A stretch of 64,000 nt of DNA from Burkholderiaceae bacterium (GCA_024235895.1 JACKLM010000004.1:434001-498000); one strand, 5' to 3'. Positions 52,016-60,516 are shown, numbered from the stretch's first letter. A program made the numbers and translations. The notes: a model not told the origin generated them from the letters alone.

Positions 52016-52522
52016 GTGACCGCCAAGACCCCCCTCGCTGCCGTCTACCCCGGCACCTTCGACCCGATGACGCTCGGGCACGAGGACCTGATGCGCCGTG
52101 CCGCCGGGCTGTTCGACCGCCTGATCGTCGCCGTCGCCGCCGGCCACCACAAGCGGACGATGTTCGACCTCGACGAGCGGCTGGACATCGCGCGCGAGAT
52201 CGCGCGGCCCTATCCGAACGTCGAGATCATCCCGTTCCACGGTCTGCTGCGCGATTTCGTCGTCGGCCACGACGCCAAGGTCGTCGTGCGCGGGCTGCGC
52301 GCGGTCAGCGACTTCGAGTACGAGTTCCAGATGGCGGGCATGAACCGCCAGCTGATGCCCGAGGTCGAGACCGTCTTCATGACGCCGTCGGACCAGTACC
52401 AGTTCGTCAGCAGCACCTTCGTGCGCGAGATTGCCAGCCTCGGCGGTGATGTCTCCAAGTTCGTGGCAGCCTCGGTGCTGCGGCGGCTGAACGAGCGCTT
52501 CGCCGGCAGCCGCAGCGCGTAG
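52016..52522 (+). CDS. coaD: Phosphopantetheine adenylyltransferase CoaD
   Basis: CoaD adenylates 4'-phosphopantetheine in coenzyme A synthesis. The 168-residue nucleotidyltransferase shows VYPGTFDPMTLGHEDLMRRA with the TxGH nucleotide motif, VVVRGLRAVSDFEYEFQMAGMN and the C-terminal YQFVSSTFVREIASLGGDVS. The start is GTG 52016. It lies 37 bp after rsmD and 10 bp before the ferredoxin gene. Confidence 0.96.
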   Translation: MTAKTPLAAVYPGTFDPMTLGHEDLMRRAAGLFDRLIVAVAAGHHKRTMFDLDERLDIAREIARPYPNVEIIPFHGLLRDFVVGHDAKVVVRGLRAVSDFEYEFQMAGMNRQLMPEVETVFMTPSDQYQFVSSTFVREIASLGGDVSKFVAASVLRRLNERFAGSRSA

Positions 52523-52532
52523 GAGGCGCGGC

Positions 52533-52844
52533 ATGGCCCTGATGATCACCGACGAGTGCATCAACTGCGACGTCTGCGAGCCCGAGTGCCCGAACCAGGC
52601 GATCTCGATGGGCCCCGAGATCTACGTCATCGACCCCGACCGCTGCACCGAGTGCGTCGGTCACTTCGACCAGCCGCAGTGCGCGCAGCTGTGCCCGGTG
52701 GCCTGCATCCCGGTCGATCCGCGGCGCGTCGAGACGCGCGAAGAGCTCGCGGCCAAGGCCGAGCGCCTGAAGGCCGCGGGGATGTCGACGGCGGCGCCGG
52801 CCGTTACGCGGGCCGGCGGTCAGGTCGGCGCACGCACGGCCTAG
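52533..52844 (+). CDS. 2[4Fe-4S] ferredoxin, YfhL type
   Basis: The 103-residue protein has two iron-sulfur motifs: CINCDVCEPECP (C-x2-C-x2-C-x3-CP), then CTECVGHFDQPQCAQLCP with the longer eight-residue insert typical of the YfhL/Allochromatium type. An Ala-rich tail of about 35 residues follows. It lies downstream of coaD as in many Burkholderiales. Its TAG stop shares the CTAG tetramer with the stop of the convergent gene. It might supply electrons to the IorAB-type enzyme in this window, but that is speculation. Confidence 0.94.
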   Translation: MALMITDECINCDVCEPECPNQAISMGPEIYVIDPDRCTECVGHFDQPQCAQLCPVACIPVDPRRVETREELAAKAERLKAAGMSTAAPAVTRAGGQVGARTA

Positions 52845-53320
52845 GGCCGCGGTTTCGCGGGCGAGGGCTTTGCCTCGCGTGCAGGCCGCTGCGACCCGGA
52901 CCCCTCGGCGGTCCGGCCGGCGGCCTGCCTGTGCTTGCGCGGGGCCTTGCCGTGCGCGCGCGGTCGGCGCGCGGAATCGTCGGGCGACGCCGCCGGACGG
53001 ATCGCTGCCGGGGCGGCGCGCCCCTCGACCCAGGGTGCGTCCTCGCGCGCGTGACGCTCGGCGACCAGTCGCTGCAGCGCGAGTTGCTCGCGCGCTGCCA
53101 CCGCCTGGGCCTCGGCGCGGGCGCGGGCCGACGGCGAGGCCGCGCGCGCGATCGCTTCGCCCTCTGCGCAGGGTCGATCGGTGAAGGTCCGGCCGTCGGG
53201 CCCGCAGCGCCACAACTCGCCCGCCAGACCCGCCGTGCAGGCCAGCGCGAGCGCGACCGCGCATGCGGCGCGCCGCGTCGCGCGCGCGGGGGCGGCCCAT
53301 CCGGGCGTCGCCGGGCTCAT
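52841..53320 (-). CDS. DUF4124 domain exported protein
   Basis: The 159-residue product has an N-terminal hydrophobic signal (ACAVALALACTAGLAG), the short DUF4124 motif GELWRCGPDGRTFTDRPCAEG with two cysteines likely to pair, then an Ala/Arg/Lys-rich basic tail. The function of the family is not known. It starts inside the ATGA overlapping the pth stop, so it is co-translated with pth and ends the ispE-prs-pth strand. Confidence 0.82.
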   Translation of the reverse strand: MSPATPGWAAPARATRRAACAVALALACTAGLAGELWRCGPDGRTFTDRPCAEGEAIARAASPSARARAEAQAVAAREQLALQRLVAERHAREDAPWVEGRAAPAAIRPAASPDDSARRPRAHGKAPRKHRQAAGRTAEGSGSQRPAREAKPSPAKPRP

Positions 53321-54036
53321 CGCGGAATCCTCATCGTGCCGGCTGCGCCGGCCGCGTCCGCCGCGTCGTCGGGCGACGCCGGCGGCCTCATGTCGGCGCG
53401 CGGCTGCGCGGCGCTGTCCGCGCCGGCCCGTGCGGGGTCGCGCCGCGGCGGCTTGGGGCGCGGCGGCTTGGCGTGGATCCGGGCCAGCGCCTGGTCCATC
53501 GCGCCGTCGAGCATCGGTGCCGCCGCGTCCAGCGTGCGCTCGATCGCCTGCACGATGGCGTCGCGCTGCTCGGGCGCGGGTTTGCGCAGCACGTAGTCGA
53601 CGACCTCGGCGCGATCGCCGGGGTGGCCGATGCCCAGCCTGAGGCGCCAGAAATCGGGCGATCCCAGCATGTGCTGGCAATCCTTGATCCCGTTGTGCCC
53701 GCCCGAACCCCCGCCACGCTTGAGCCGCGCCTGTCCCGGCGGCAGGTCGAGCTCGTCGTGGACGACGAGGATCTGCTCGGGCGGGATCTTGAAGAAGCGC
53801 GCCAGCGCCGCGACCGACACGCCGGAGCGGTTCATGTAGGTCGTCGGCTCGAGCAGCCAGACTGCCGGCGCACCGGGGCGGTCGACGCGCGCCAGCAGCC
53901 CCTGGTAGGCGCGCTCCGGCACCAGCCGCGCGCCGAGCCTGGCGGCCAGCGCATCGATCCACCAGAAGCCCGCGTTGTGGCGCGTGCCCTCGTAGGCGGG
54001 GCCCGGGTTTCCCAGGCCGACGAAGAGTCGGATCAT
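53317..54036 (-). CDS. pth: Peptidyl-tRNA hydrolase Pth
   Basis: Pth frees tRNA from peptidyl-tRNAs dropped by ribosomes. The enzyme core shows FVGLGNPGPAYEGTRHNAGF (N10, catalytic H20), TYMNRSGVSV, VVHDELDLPPGQARLKRGGG and GGHNGIKDCQHMLGS. The 239 residues exceed the usual 190-200 because of a Pro/Arg/Ala-rich C-terminal tail (about 190-239). It follows rplY by 137 bp with that gene's terminator between, and is coupled to the DUF4124 gene. Confidence 0.95.
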   Translation of the reverse strand: MIRLFVGLGNPGPAYEGTRHNAGFWWIDALAARLGARLVPERAYQGLLARVDRPGAPAVWLLEPTTYMNRSGVSVAALARFFKIPPEQILVVHDELDLPPGQARLKRGGGSGGHNGIKDCQHMLGSPDFWRLRLGIGHPGDRAEVVDYVLRKPAPEQRDAIVQAIERTLDAAAPMLDGAMDQALARIHAKPPRPKPPRRDPARAGADSAAQPRADMRPPASPDDAADAAGAAGTMRIPR

Positions 54037-54102
54037 GGGGCGGGATTATCCCGGCCGCACATGCAGCCGCGCACCCCGCTTCGGCGGGAGGGGCCCACCC
54101 GC

Positions 54103-54127
54103 AAAAAGGCCCCGCCGAAGCGGGGCC
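54103..54127 (-). terminator. Rho-independent terminator after rplY
   Basis: An 8-bp perfect stem (GGCCCCGC 54108-54115 with 54120-54127) and tetraloop CGAA are followed on the minus strand by five T. It lies 47 bp beyond the rplY stop and before pth. Confidence 0.85.
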
Positions 54128-54173
54128 ACCGAAGAAGGGTGGGGCGCAAGGCCCCGGCGACGTCTTCTTCGGC

Positions 54174-54827
54174 TTACTTCCTGTTCTGCTTCTCGTCCTT
54201 CTTGGGCTTCGCGGCCTTGCCCTTGACCGGGGTGGCGGCGACGACGGCCTCGGCAGCGATCTCCTCCTCGGTCTTGGGCACCGTGACCGAGACGACGACC
54301 GGGTTGAGCGTGCCGTGGCGCACCGCCTTGATGCCGGCGGGCAGCTTCAGGTCGCTGACGTGCAGCGACTGGCCCTTGACCAGCTCGGACAGGTCGATCG
54401 GGATGAACTCGGGCAGTTGCGACGCCAGGCACTCGACCTCGAGCTCGGTCATCACGTGGCCGACCAGGCACTTGTCGGTCTTGACCGCGGGCGAGTTTTC
54501 TTCACCGCTGAAGTGCAGCGGCACCTTCTTGCGCAGCCGCGTCGTCTCGTCGACGCGCTGGAAGTCCACGTGCAGCACCTGCGGCTTCCAGGCGTGCATC
54601 TGGAAGTCGCGCAGCAGCACCTTCTCGGTGCGGCCGGCCAGGTCCATCTCGAGGATCGACGAGTGGAAGGCTTCCTTCTTCAGCGCGAAGAACAGCGCGT
54701 TGTGGTCGAGCTCGATCATTGCCGGCTCGCCGGCGCCGTAGACGATGCCCGGCACCTTGCCCGCGACGCGCAGGCGGCGGCTCGCTCCGGTCCCCTGCTG
54801 CGTGCGCTCGAAAGCGGTGAATTTCAT
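54174..54827 (-). CDS. rplY: 50S ribosomal protein L25, long Ctc form
   Basis: L25/Ctc binds 5S rRNA. The 217-residue product has the N-terminal 5S-binding domain (FTAFERTQQGTGASRRLRVA, VPGIVYGAGEPAMIELDHNA, LLRDFQMHAWKPQVLHVDFQ), the C-terminal beta-rich TL5 domain, and a Lys/Ala-rich tail. ATG 54827 has GGAG five nt upstream; the GTG at 54833 lies closer to that site and is less likely. A terminator-like hairpin lies just before the gene and a clear terminator after it. Confidence 0.95.
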   Translation of the reverse strand: MKFTAFERTQQGTGASRRLRVAGKVPGIVYGAGEPAMIELDHNALFFALKKEAFHSSILEMDLAGRTEKVLLRDFQMHAWKPQVLHVDFQRVDETTRLRKKVPLHFSGEENSPAVKTDKCLVGHVMTELEVECLASQLPEFIPIDLSELVKGQSLHVSDLKLPAGIKAVRHGTLNPVVVSVTVPKTEEEIAAEAVVAATPVKGKAAKPKKDEKQNRK

Positions 54828-54841
54828 GTTCACTCCAGATC

Positions 54842-54865
54842 AAAAAAGGCCCCGCGACCAGGGCC
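54842..54865 (-). terminator. Terminator-like hairpin between prs and rplY
   Basis: On the minus strand GGCCC (54865-54861) pairs with GGGCC (54852-54848) and is followed by six T. It lies only 15 bp before the rplY start and shares the 13-nt string AAAAAGGCCCCGC with the rplY terminator. A second perfect hairpin, GGGCTGCC-GAA-GGCAGCCC, lies at 54901-54919. Together they could end prs transcripts or attenuate rplY. Confidence 0.55.
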
Positions 54866-54930
54866 GACCAAGAAAGGGCCGAGGCCCCCCCCACCCGACA
54901 GGGCTGCCGAAGGCAGCCCGCTTCTCCTGC

Positions 54931-55893
54931 CTAGAAATTGCTGTTCTGCTCCGAGAACAGCGAGGTCACCGACTCGCCGTCGCTGATGCGGCGGATCGTC
55001 TCGGCGAACAGGAAGGCCACCGACAGCTGCCGGATCTTCTTGCACGCGCGCGCGACGTCGGACAACGGGATCGTGTTCGTGATGACGACCTCGTCCAGCG
55101 CGGAATTGCGGATGCGCTCGATCGCCGGGCCCGAGAACACCGGGTGCGTGCAGTAGGCGAAGACGCTGCGCGCGCCGCGCTCCTTGAGCACCTCGGCGGC
55201 CTTCACCAGCGTGCCGGCGGTGTCGATCATGTCGTCCATGATCACGCAGTTGCGGCCGTCGACCTCGCCGATCACGTGCATGACCTCGGAGACGTTGGCC
55301 TGCGGACGCCGCTTGTCGATGATCGCCAGGTCGCAGCCGAGCTGCTTGGCCAGCGCCCGCGCGCGAACGACGCCGCCGACGTCGGGCGAGACGACGACGA
55401 GGTCGCGGTGGTTGTTGCTCTTGACGTCCGACAGCAGCACCGGCGACGCGTAGATGTTGTCGACCGGGATGTCGAAGAAGCCCTGGATCTGGTCGGCGTG
55501 CAGGTCCATGGTCAGCACGCGCTCGACGCCGACCGTCTCCAGCAGGTTGGCCACCACCTTGGCGCTGATCGGCACCCGGGTGCTGCGCGGGCGGCGGTCC
55601 TGGCGCGCGTAGCCGTAGTACGGGATCACGGCGGTGATGCGGCGCGCGCTGGCACGCTTGAGCGCATCGACCATGATCAGCAACTCCATCAGGTTCTCGT
55701 TGGTGGGGTTGCAGGTCGGCTGGACGACGAAGACGTCGCGCGCGCGAACGTTCTGGCGGATCTCGACCGTCACCTCACCGTCGGAGAAGCGCCCGACGCT
55801 GGCGCGGCCCAGCTCGACGCCGAGGTGGCCTGCGATCTCCTGCGCCAGCGCCGGGTTGGCGTTGCCGGTGAACAGCACGGTGTTGAAGAGCAC
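54931..55893 (-). CDS. prs: Ribose-phosphate pyrophosphokinase Prs
   Basis: Prs makes PRPP for nucleotides, histidine and tryptophan. The 320-residue enzyme has VLFTGNANPALAQEIAGHLG, FSDGEVTVEIRQNVRARDVF, YYGYARQDRRPRSTRVPISA, the PRPP loop VIMDDMIDTAGTL and DLHADQIQGFFDIPVDNIYA. The start is GTG 55893; a GTG five codons later is an alternative. tRNA-Gln lies 75 bp upstream on the same strand, so both probably share a transcript. Confidence 0.96.
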   Translation of the reverse strand: MLFNTVLFTGNANPALAQEIAGHLGVELGRASVGRFSDGEVTVEIRQNVRARDVFVVQPTCNPTNENLMELLIMVDALKRASARRITAVIPYYGYARQDRRPRSTRVPISAKVVANLLETVGVERVLTMDLHADQIQGFFDIPVDNIYASPVLLSDVKSNNHRDLVVVSPDVGGVVRARALAKQLGCDLAIIDKRRPQANVSEVMHVIGEVDGRNCVIMDDMIDTAGTLVKAAEVLKERGARSVFAYCTHPVFSGPAIERIRNSALDEVVITNTIPLSDVARACKKIRQLSVAFLFAETIRRISDGESVTSLFSEQNSNF

Positions 55894-55967
55894 GGCAACG
55901 GCCTCGAAGGGCGGCGGGCGGGGCGGCCCGCGACGGTCAGGTCACGGGCGTGACGGTGGCTCGGGGT

Positions 55968-56044
55968 TGGCAGGGGAGGAAGGATTCGAACCCTCGCATG
56001 TCGGAATCAAAATCCGATGCCTTGACCAACTTGGCTACTCCCCT
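55968..56044 (-). tRNA. tRNA-Gln (TTG anticodon)
   Basis: On the minus strand the 77-nt sequence folds with acceptor AGGGGAG/CTCCCCT, discriminator G and encoded CCA. The anticodon arm ATCGGATTTTGATTCCGAC places TTG in the loop, and the T arm reads GGGTTCGAATCC. It lies between ispE and prs, the usual place in betaproteobacteria. Confidence 0.95.
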
Positions 56045-56083
56045 GCACGGGACGGCGGCTCGCGCCGCGCCCCTCGAACTGGT

Positions 56084-56992
56084 TCAGCCGGCCCAGTGCA
56101 CCAGCGGGTGCTCGGGCAGGCCGCGGCACATCCGGCCCTCCCAGCCCGGTGCAGGAAACTGCGCCGGGAGCGTGGCATCGGGGCGGTCGGCGGTGCCGGC
56201 CCTCGCGAATACCGCGCTGCCCGAACCCGTCATGCGGCCGTTGCCGAAGCGGGACTCGAGCCATCGGCGGACCTCGGCGACCTCGGGGCAATGACGCTCG
56301 GCCACGGGCTGCAGGTCGTTGCGACCGAAGCCCTGCGCCAGCACCGCCACCCCGCGGCCCTCGCCGCTTTCCGCCCGCTGCCCGGTATCCTCGAAGAAGC
56401 CCGAAAGTATAACAGCTTCGGTATCGCGGACCAGCGACGGGTCGGCGAAGACCGTCGGCGTGGCGATCGTCGCAGCGGGCTTGACGACCGCGTACCACGC
56501 CGGTGTCAGCTCGACCGGCGTCAGCCGCTCGCCGATGCCCTCGACGAAGGCGTTGCGCCCGCCGACGAAGAACGGTACGTCGGCCCCGAGCCGGGCGGCC
56601 AGTGCCAACAGCCGCGCGCGCGGCCAGTGCAGCCCCCACAGCTGGTTGAGCGCCAGCAGCGTCGTCGCCGCGTCCGAGCTGCCGCCACCCAGCCCCGCGC
56701 CCCAGGGCACGCGTTTGTCGATCGACAGGTCCGCGCCGGCCGTGGTGCCGCTTTCGGCCTGCAGCAGCCGCGCCGCGCGCAGTGTCAGGTCGTCGGCCGG
56801 CAGCGCGCGGCCGAGGTCGTGTCGCGCGAGGCGGCCGTCGCCACGGCGCTCGACGTGCAGCGTGTCGCACCAGTCGATCAGGACGAAGACCGACTGCAGC
56901 AGGTGGTAGCCGTCGTCACGTCGGCCGACGACGTGCAGGAACAGGTTGAGCTTGGCCGGCGCGGGCAGGTCGACGAGGGCGTGGATCGGCAT
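56084..56992 (-). CDS. ispE: 4-diphosphocytidyl-2-C-methyl-D-erythritol kinase IspE
   Basis: IspE phosphorylates CDP-methylerythritol in the MEP isoprenoid pathway. The 302-residue GHMP kinase has LPAPAKLNLFLHVVGRRDDG, the ATP loop VPWGAGLGGGSSDAATTLLA, LGADVPFFVGG and the C-terminal MTGSGSAVFAR. It lies 12 bp after lolB and 39 bp before tRNA-Gln, the conserved lolB-ispE-tRNA-prs order. Confidence 0.95.
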   Translation of the reverse strand: MPIHALVDLPAPAKLNLFLHVVGRRDDGYHLLQSVFVLIDWCDTLHVERRGDGRLARHDLGRALPADDLTLRAARLLQAESGTTAGADLSIDKRVPWGAGLGGGSSDAATTLLALNQLWGLHWPRARLLALAARLGADVPFFVGGRNAFVEGIGERLTPVELTPAWYAVVKPAATIATPTVFADPSLVRDTEAVILSGFFEDTGQRAESGEGRGVAVLAQGFGRNDLQPVAERHCPEVAEVRRWLESRFGNGRMTGSGSAVFARAGTADRPDATLPAQFPAPGWEGRMCRGLPEHPLVHWAG

Positions 56993-57004
56993 CGGTGTGG
57001 CGGG

Positions 57005-57610
57005 TCAGCGTTCGAGCAGCCGCACGCGCAGCGTCGCCGCGGGCGCGGCGCGGCGCGCGGCGACGACGAAGCCCTCGGCCTGGCGCGCCAGGCCGATCGT
57101 CCAGCCGAGCTGCTCGAAACCGGCCTCACCGTCGTCGCGTGCGCGGTTGGGTGCCCCCGGCCAGGGCCGGCCGCGCAGCCAGTCGGGCAGGGCCTGCAGC
57201 GGCACGGGTTCGCCGAAGGCGTGGCGCGCGAGCGTGTCCAGATCGGCGTGCCGGCTGACGCCGTCGGCGGTCTCGATCGTGGCCTCGCCGGGCGCCCAGC
57301 GCGCGCGCGCGATCTGCGGCCCCAGCGGCGTCGACAGCCTCAGCTCGCCGGCGCGCCCGTCGCCGACGAGGTCGAAGCTGGCGTTGAAACCGCGCGCCGG
57401 CTCGCCCTGGTGCGCCGCGACCTGCAGCGTGAGCCGGCCCGCGATCGCCGCCGGCGCGTCGGGCGCGACGCTGGCGCAGCCGGCGAGGCCGAGCCATGCC
57501 AGCGCGAGCACGAGCGCCCGTGCCGACCCCGCCGGCGCCGTCGAAGCCGTCGAGGCACCGGGGGGCGCGACCGGCGCCGCCGGGCCGGGGAGCGCGGCGG
57601 CCGTGTTCAC
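57005..57610 (-). CDS. lolB: Outer-membrane lipoprotein insertion protein LolB
   Basis: LolB receives lipoproteins from LolA at the outer membrane. The 201-residue precursor has a lipobox LAGC at about Cys45 after a hydrophobic run (ALVLALAWLGLAGC). A beta-barrel-like domain follows with IAGRLTLQVAAH, ASFDLVGDGRAGELRLSTPL and LPDWLRGRPWPG. GTG 57610 overlaps the TPR gene stop by GTGA; it leaves an unusually long Pro/Ala-rich n-region (about 30 residues), so a later start is possible although no good one is visible. Confidence 0.9.
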   Translation of the reverse strand: MNTAAALPGPAAPVAPPGASTASTAPAGSARALVLALAWLGLAGCASVAPDAPAAIAGRLTLQVAAHQGEPARGFNASFDLVGDGRAGELRLSTPLGPQIARARWAPGEATIETADGVSRHADLDTLARHAFGEPVPLQALPDWLRGRPWPGAPNRARDDGEAGFEQLGWTIGLARQAEGFVVAARRAAPAATLRVRLLER

Positions 57611-59415
57611 AGCTCGACCTGCAGCCGCTTCAGCGTCTCGTTCAGCACCTCGTTGTCGGCGCCGCGCTCGCGCGCCTGACGCCAGATGCCGCGCGCGGCG
57701 TCGCGTTCGCCCATCGCCCACAGCACCTCGCCGAGGTGGGCGCCGATTTCGGTATCGGGCCGCTTGGCCCACGCCTGCTCGAGCAGCCGACGCGCCTCGG
57801 CCAGGTTGCCGGCACGGAACTCGACCCAGCCCAGGCTGTCGGTGATGAAGGGGTCGCCCGGCATCAGCTCCAGCGCACGCTCGATCAGGCGACGCGCCTC
57901 GTCCAGGCGCAGCCCGCGATCGGCCAGCGAGTACCCGAGCGCATTGTGCGCGTGCGCGTGGTCGGGCTGCAGCTCGATGAGCCGGCGCATCCGCTCCTCC
58001 AGCAGGTCGAGGCGGTCCATCTGCTCGGCCACCATCGCCTGCTCGTAGAGCAGGTCGGCGTCGTCGGGGCTGGCCTGCAGCGCGCGGCCGTAGGTGTCGA
58101 AGGCCGCCTGCCAGCGCTTCAGCTCGCGCAGCAGCTGGGCCTCGGCGACGAGCTTGGCGCGCGCGTCGCCGCTGTCGCGCTCGGGCAGCGCGCGCAGCGA
58201 GGCCAGCGCCTCGTCGACGCGTCCCTGGCGCGCGATCAGCAGTGCGCGGCGTGCCTGCACCTCGACCGCTCGCTCGGGGTCGTCGACGCGTGCCAGCCAC
58301 TGCTCGGCGGCGGCGGTGTCGCCGCGCTGCTCGGCGATCTGGGCGAGCATCAGCCAGGCCTGGGTCAGGCCTCGCTGCGCGGCGTGCGGCGGCGCGGGAT
58401 CGGGCTGGCGCTCCCCCGCCGGCGGGGTGCCGGCGGACTCGGCAGGCCCCGGCGCGGTGCCGGCGGGCTCGGTAGGCCCAGCGGCCGCGTGTTGCGTCAG
58501 CTCCACGAAACGGCGCAGCGCGGCATCGGCCTCGTCGAGCCGGCGCTGCTCGAGGTGCAGCGCCCCGAGCGTCAGGTAGGGCTGGGCCTCGCCGGGCCGC
58601 TCGCGGTTGATCGCGCCGAGCTGCGCGATCGCGTCGTCGTGGCGCTGCGCGAGCGTCAGTGCGCGCACATAGGCCATGTGCAGCGCGACCTCGCGCCCCG
58701 GTTCGGCGACGTGCGCGGCGACGATCGACTCCGCCTGCGGCCGACTCGGCATCAGCTCCAGCGCCAGCAGCACGGGCGCGGATGAAGAGGGGTCGGCCTG
58801 CGCCGCCTCGCGTGCCAGCGCGAGCGCGCGGTCGGCCTCGTCGGCGGCCAGCCATGCGCGCCCGATCGCGACCCGCGCCGCGGTGCGCGTGGATTCGGCA
58901 TCGAGCTGCGGCGCCAGCGCCTCGGCCATCACGGTGGCAGCGTCACGCTTGTCGCCGGCGCGCTCGAACAGCCTCGGCAGCGCGGCGATGACGCCGCTGC
59001 GATCGGCCTCGGGGGTCAGGCCCAGCAGCGCCTGCAGCGGGGCGGCGGACTCGCCGAGCCGGCCGAGGGCGGCGAGGATCTGCAGCTCCAGCCGCAGCGG
59101 GTCGGCCGCTCGCGGCTCCGCCTCGCGCCACGCGCGCACCGCCGCCAGCGCCTCGTTGCCGGCGCGGGCCTGCAGCGCGACGTCCATCGCGCGGCGGAAC
59201 AGCTCGGGCTGGCCACTGCGGCGCGCCGCCTCGAGCAGGACGCGGTAGGCGCCCCCCGCGTCGCCTGCGCGAAGTTGCATCTCGGCGATCAGCAGCTGGT
59301 AGAAGAGCTGCGCGTCCAGCGCCGACCGGCGCGGCGTCTCGGCGGCGGCCAGCGCGAACGCCGGGGCGAGCAGCAAGGCGGCGGCGCAACGCCGCCAGCG
59401 GGGGGGTCGAGGCAT
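57607..59415 (-). CDS. Exported TPR repeat protein
   Basis: The 602-residue protein has a Sec signal (about 1-24, cleaved after ALAAA) and many TPR units along its length, for example ALHMAYVRALTLAQRHDDAI, YLTLGALHLEQRRLDEADAA and AHAHNALGYSLADRGLRLDE. A Pro/Ala/Gly linker (about 305-345, with repeated PAG/PAE units) splits two TPR blocks. Located before lolB and coupled to it by GTGA, as in other Burkholderiales; it probably works in the periplasm in outer-membrane assembly, but no direct function is known. Confidence 0.9.
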   Translation of the reverse strand: MPRPPRWRRCAAALLLAPAFALAAAETPRRSALDAQLFYQLLIAEMQLRAGDAGGAYRVLLEAARRSGQPELFRRAMDVALQARAGNEALAAVRAWREAEPRAADPLRLELQILAALGRLGESAAPLQALLGLTPEADRSGVIAALPRLFERAGDKRDAATVMAEALAPQLDAESTRTAARVAIGRAWLAADEADRALALAREAAQADPSSSAPVLLALELMPSRPQAESIVAAHVAEPGREVALHMAYVRALTLAQRHDDAIAQLGAINRERPGEAQPYLTLGALHLEQRRLDEADAALRRFVELTQHAAAGPTEPAGTAPGPAESAGTPPAGERQPDPAPPHAAQRGLTQAWLMLAQIAEQRGDTAAAEQWLARVDDPERAVEVQARRALLIARQGRVDEALASLRALPERDSGDARAKLVAEAQLLRELKRWQAAFDTYGRALQASPDDADLLYEQAMVAEQMDRLDLLEERMRRLIELQPDHAHAHNALGYSLADRGLRLDEARRLIERALELMPGDPFITDSLGWVEFRAGNLAEARRLLEQAWAKRPDTEIGAHLGEVLWAMGERDAARGIWRQARERGADNEVLNETLKRLQVEL

Positions 59416-59562
59416 CGGGTCTCCGACGGGGGTCCGGGCTCATTCTCGCAAGGTTCGCGATCGCGATCGCGTGTGGGTGTCACGGCCGCGGCGCCGAGGT
59501 GGGCGTTCGGGGCAGGGCCGCGCCGCCGGTGCGAGCGGGGCCCGCGGCGGAATAATCGACGC

Positions 59563-60492
59563 ATGCCCGAGCTGCCCGAGGTCGAGGTCACGCGCCGCCG
59601 CATCGCCGAGCCGCTGCGCGGGGCGACGGTCGGCGGCGTGCGGCTGGGCAAGCCGCTGCGCTGGCCGCTGGGCTGCGCGCCGCAGTCGCTGGTCGGGCTC
59701 GAGCTGGGTGCGGCGTCGCGCCGCGGCAAGTATCTGTGGCTGCCGCTGCTGCGGCCGCAGGCCCCCGGTGCCGGCGACCCGCGACCCCCGCGCGACGCGA
59801 GGGTCGTCGACGCCGAGCCGCAGCCTGCGGGATGCCTCGCCGAACCCGAGGCACGCGATGCCGGCGGGCTGCTGCTGCACCTGGGGATGTCCGGCTCGCT
59901 GGCCCTGCACGCAGGCGACGACGCGCCGGCGTCCGGTCCGCACGACCACTTCGACCTCGTCACCTCGCGCGGCACGCTGCGGCTGACCGACCCGCGGCGC
60001 TTCGGCGCCGTCGTCTGGTCGGCGTCGCAGGGCAGTGGGGCCGCCGGCCGCCTGTTGGCCTCGCTCGGACACGAGCCCTTCGACGAGGCGCTGACGGCCG
60101 AGTTCCTGCACGCCGCGCTGCGGCGCCGGCGCGCGCCGATCAAGCAGGTGCTGCTGGCCGGCGACCTCGTCGTCGGCGCCGGCAACATCTACGCCTGCGA
60201 GGCCTTGTTCGCCGCCGGCATCCATCCGGGGCTGCGCGCCGACCGCGTCAGCCGCCCGCGCGTCGCGCGCCTGCTCGCGGCGCTGCGCGAGACGATGGCG
60301 CGCGCGCTCGAGCTCGGCGGCAGCACGCTGCGCGACTTCCGCGATCCGCACGGCGTGGACGGCCTGTTCCAGCTCGAGACCCGCGTCTACGGCCGTGCCG
60401 GCCAGCCCTGCGCCCGTTGCGGCGCGCCGGTGCGGCGCATCGTGCAGGGTCAGCGCGCGACCTACTACTGCGCGCACTGCCAGCGGCGCTGA
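59563..60492 (+). CDS. mutM: Formamidopyrimidine-DNA glycosylase MutM
   Basis: MutM removes 8-oxoguanine and other oxidised bases. The 309-residue enzyme begins MPELPEVEVTRRR (catalytic Pro2/Glu3 after Met removal) and has the active-site Lys56 in RRGKYLWL, GLLLHLGMSGSL, NIYACEALFAAGIHP and a C-terminal zinc finger (CARCG, CAHC). It is about 35 residues longer than usual because of a Pro/Ala-rich insertion between the Lys56 strand and the LGMSG strand (about 63-99). It diverges from the TPR gene across 147 bp and is followed by dynamin-like and mutY genes, the partner enzyme against 8-oxoguanine. Confidence 0.95.
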   Translation: MPELPEVEVTRRRIAEPLRGATVGGVRLGKPLRWPLGCAPQSLVGLELGAASRRGKYLWLPLLRPQAPGAGDPRPPRDARVVDAEPQPAGCLAEPEARDAGGLLLHLGMSGSLALHAGDDAPASGPHDHFDLVTSRGTLRLTDPRRFGAVVWSASQGSGAAGRLLASLGHEPFDEALTAEFLHAALRRRRAPIKQVLLAGDLVVGAGNIYACEALFAAGIHPGLRADRVSRPRVARLLAALRETMARALELGGSTLRDFRDPHGVDGLFQLETRVYGRAGQPCARCGAPVRRIVQGQRATYYCAHCQRR

Positions 60493-60494
60493 GC

Positions 60495-60516
60495 GCGCGC
60501 CCGGCGCCGGGCGCGC
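60495..60516. other. 22-bp perfect palindrome after mutM
   Basis: GCGCGCCCGGC followed by its exact complement forms a 22-bp uninterrupted palindrome starting 3 bp beyond the mutM stop. It could form a hairpin in the message, but there is no T-run. Confidence 0.6.
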
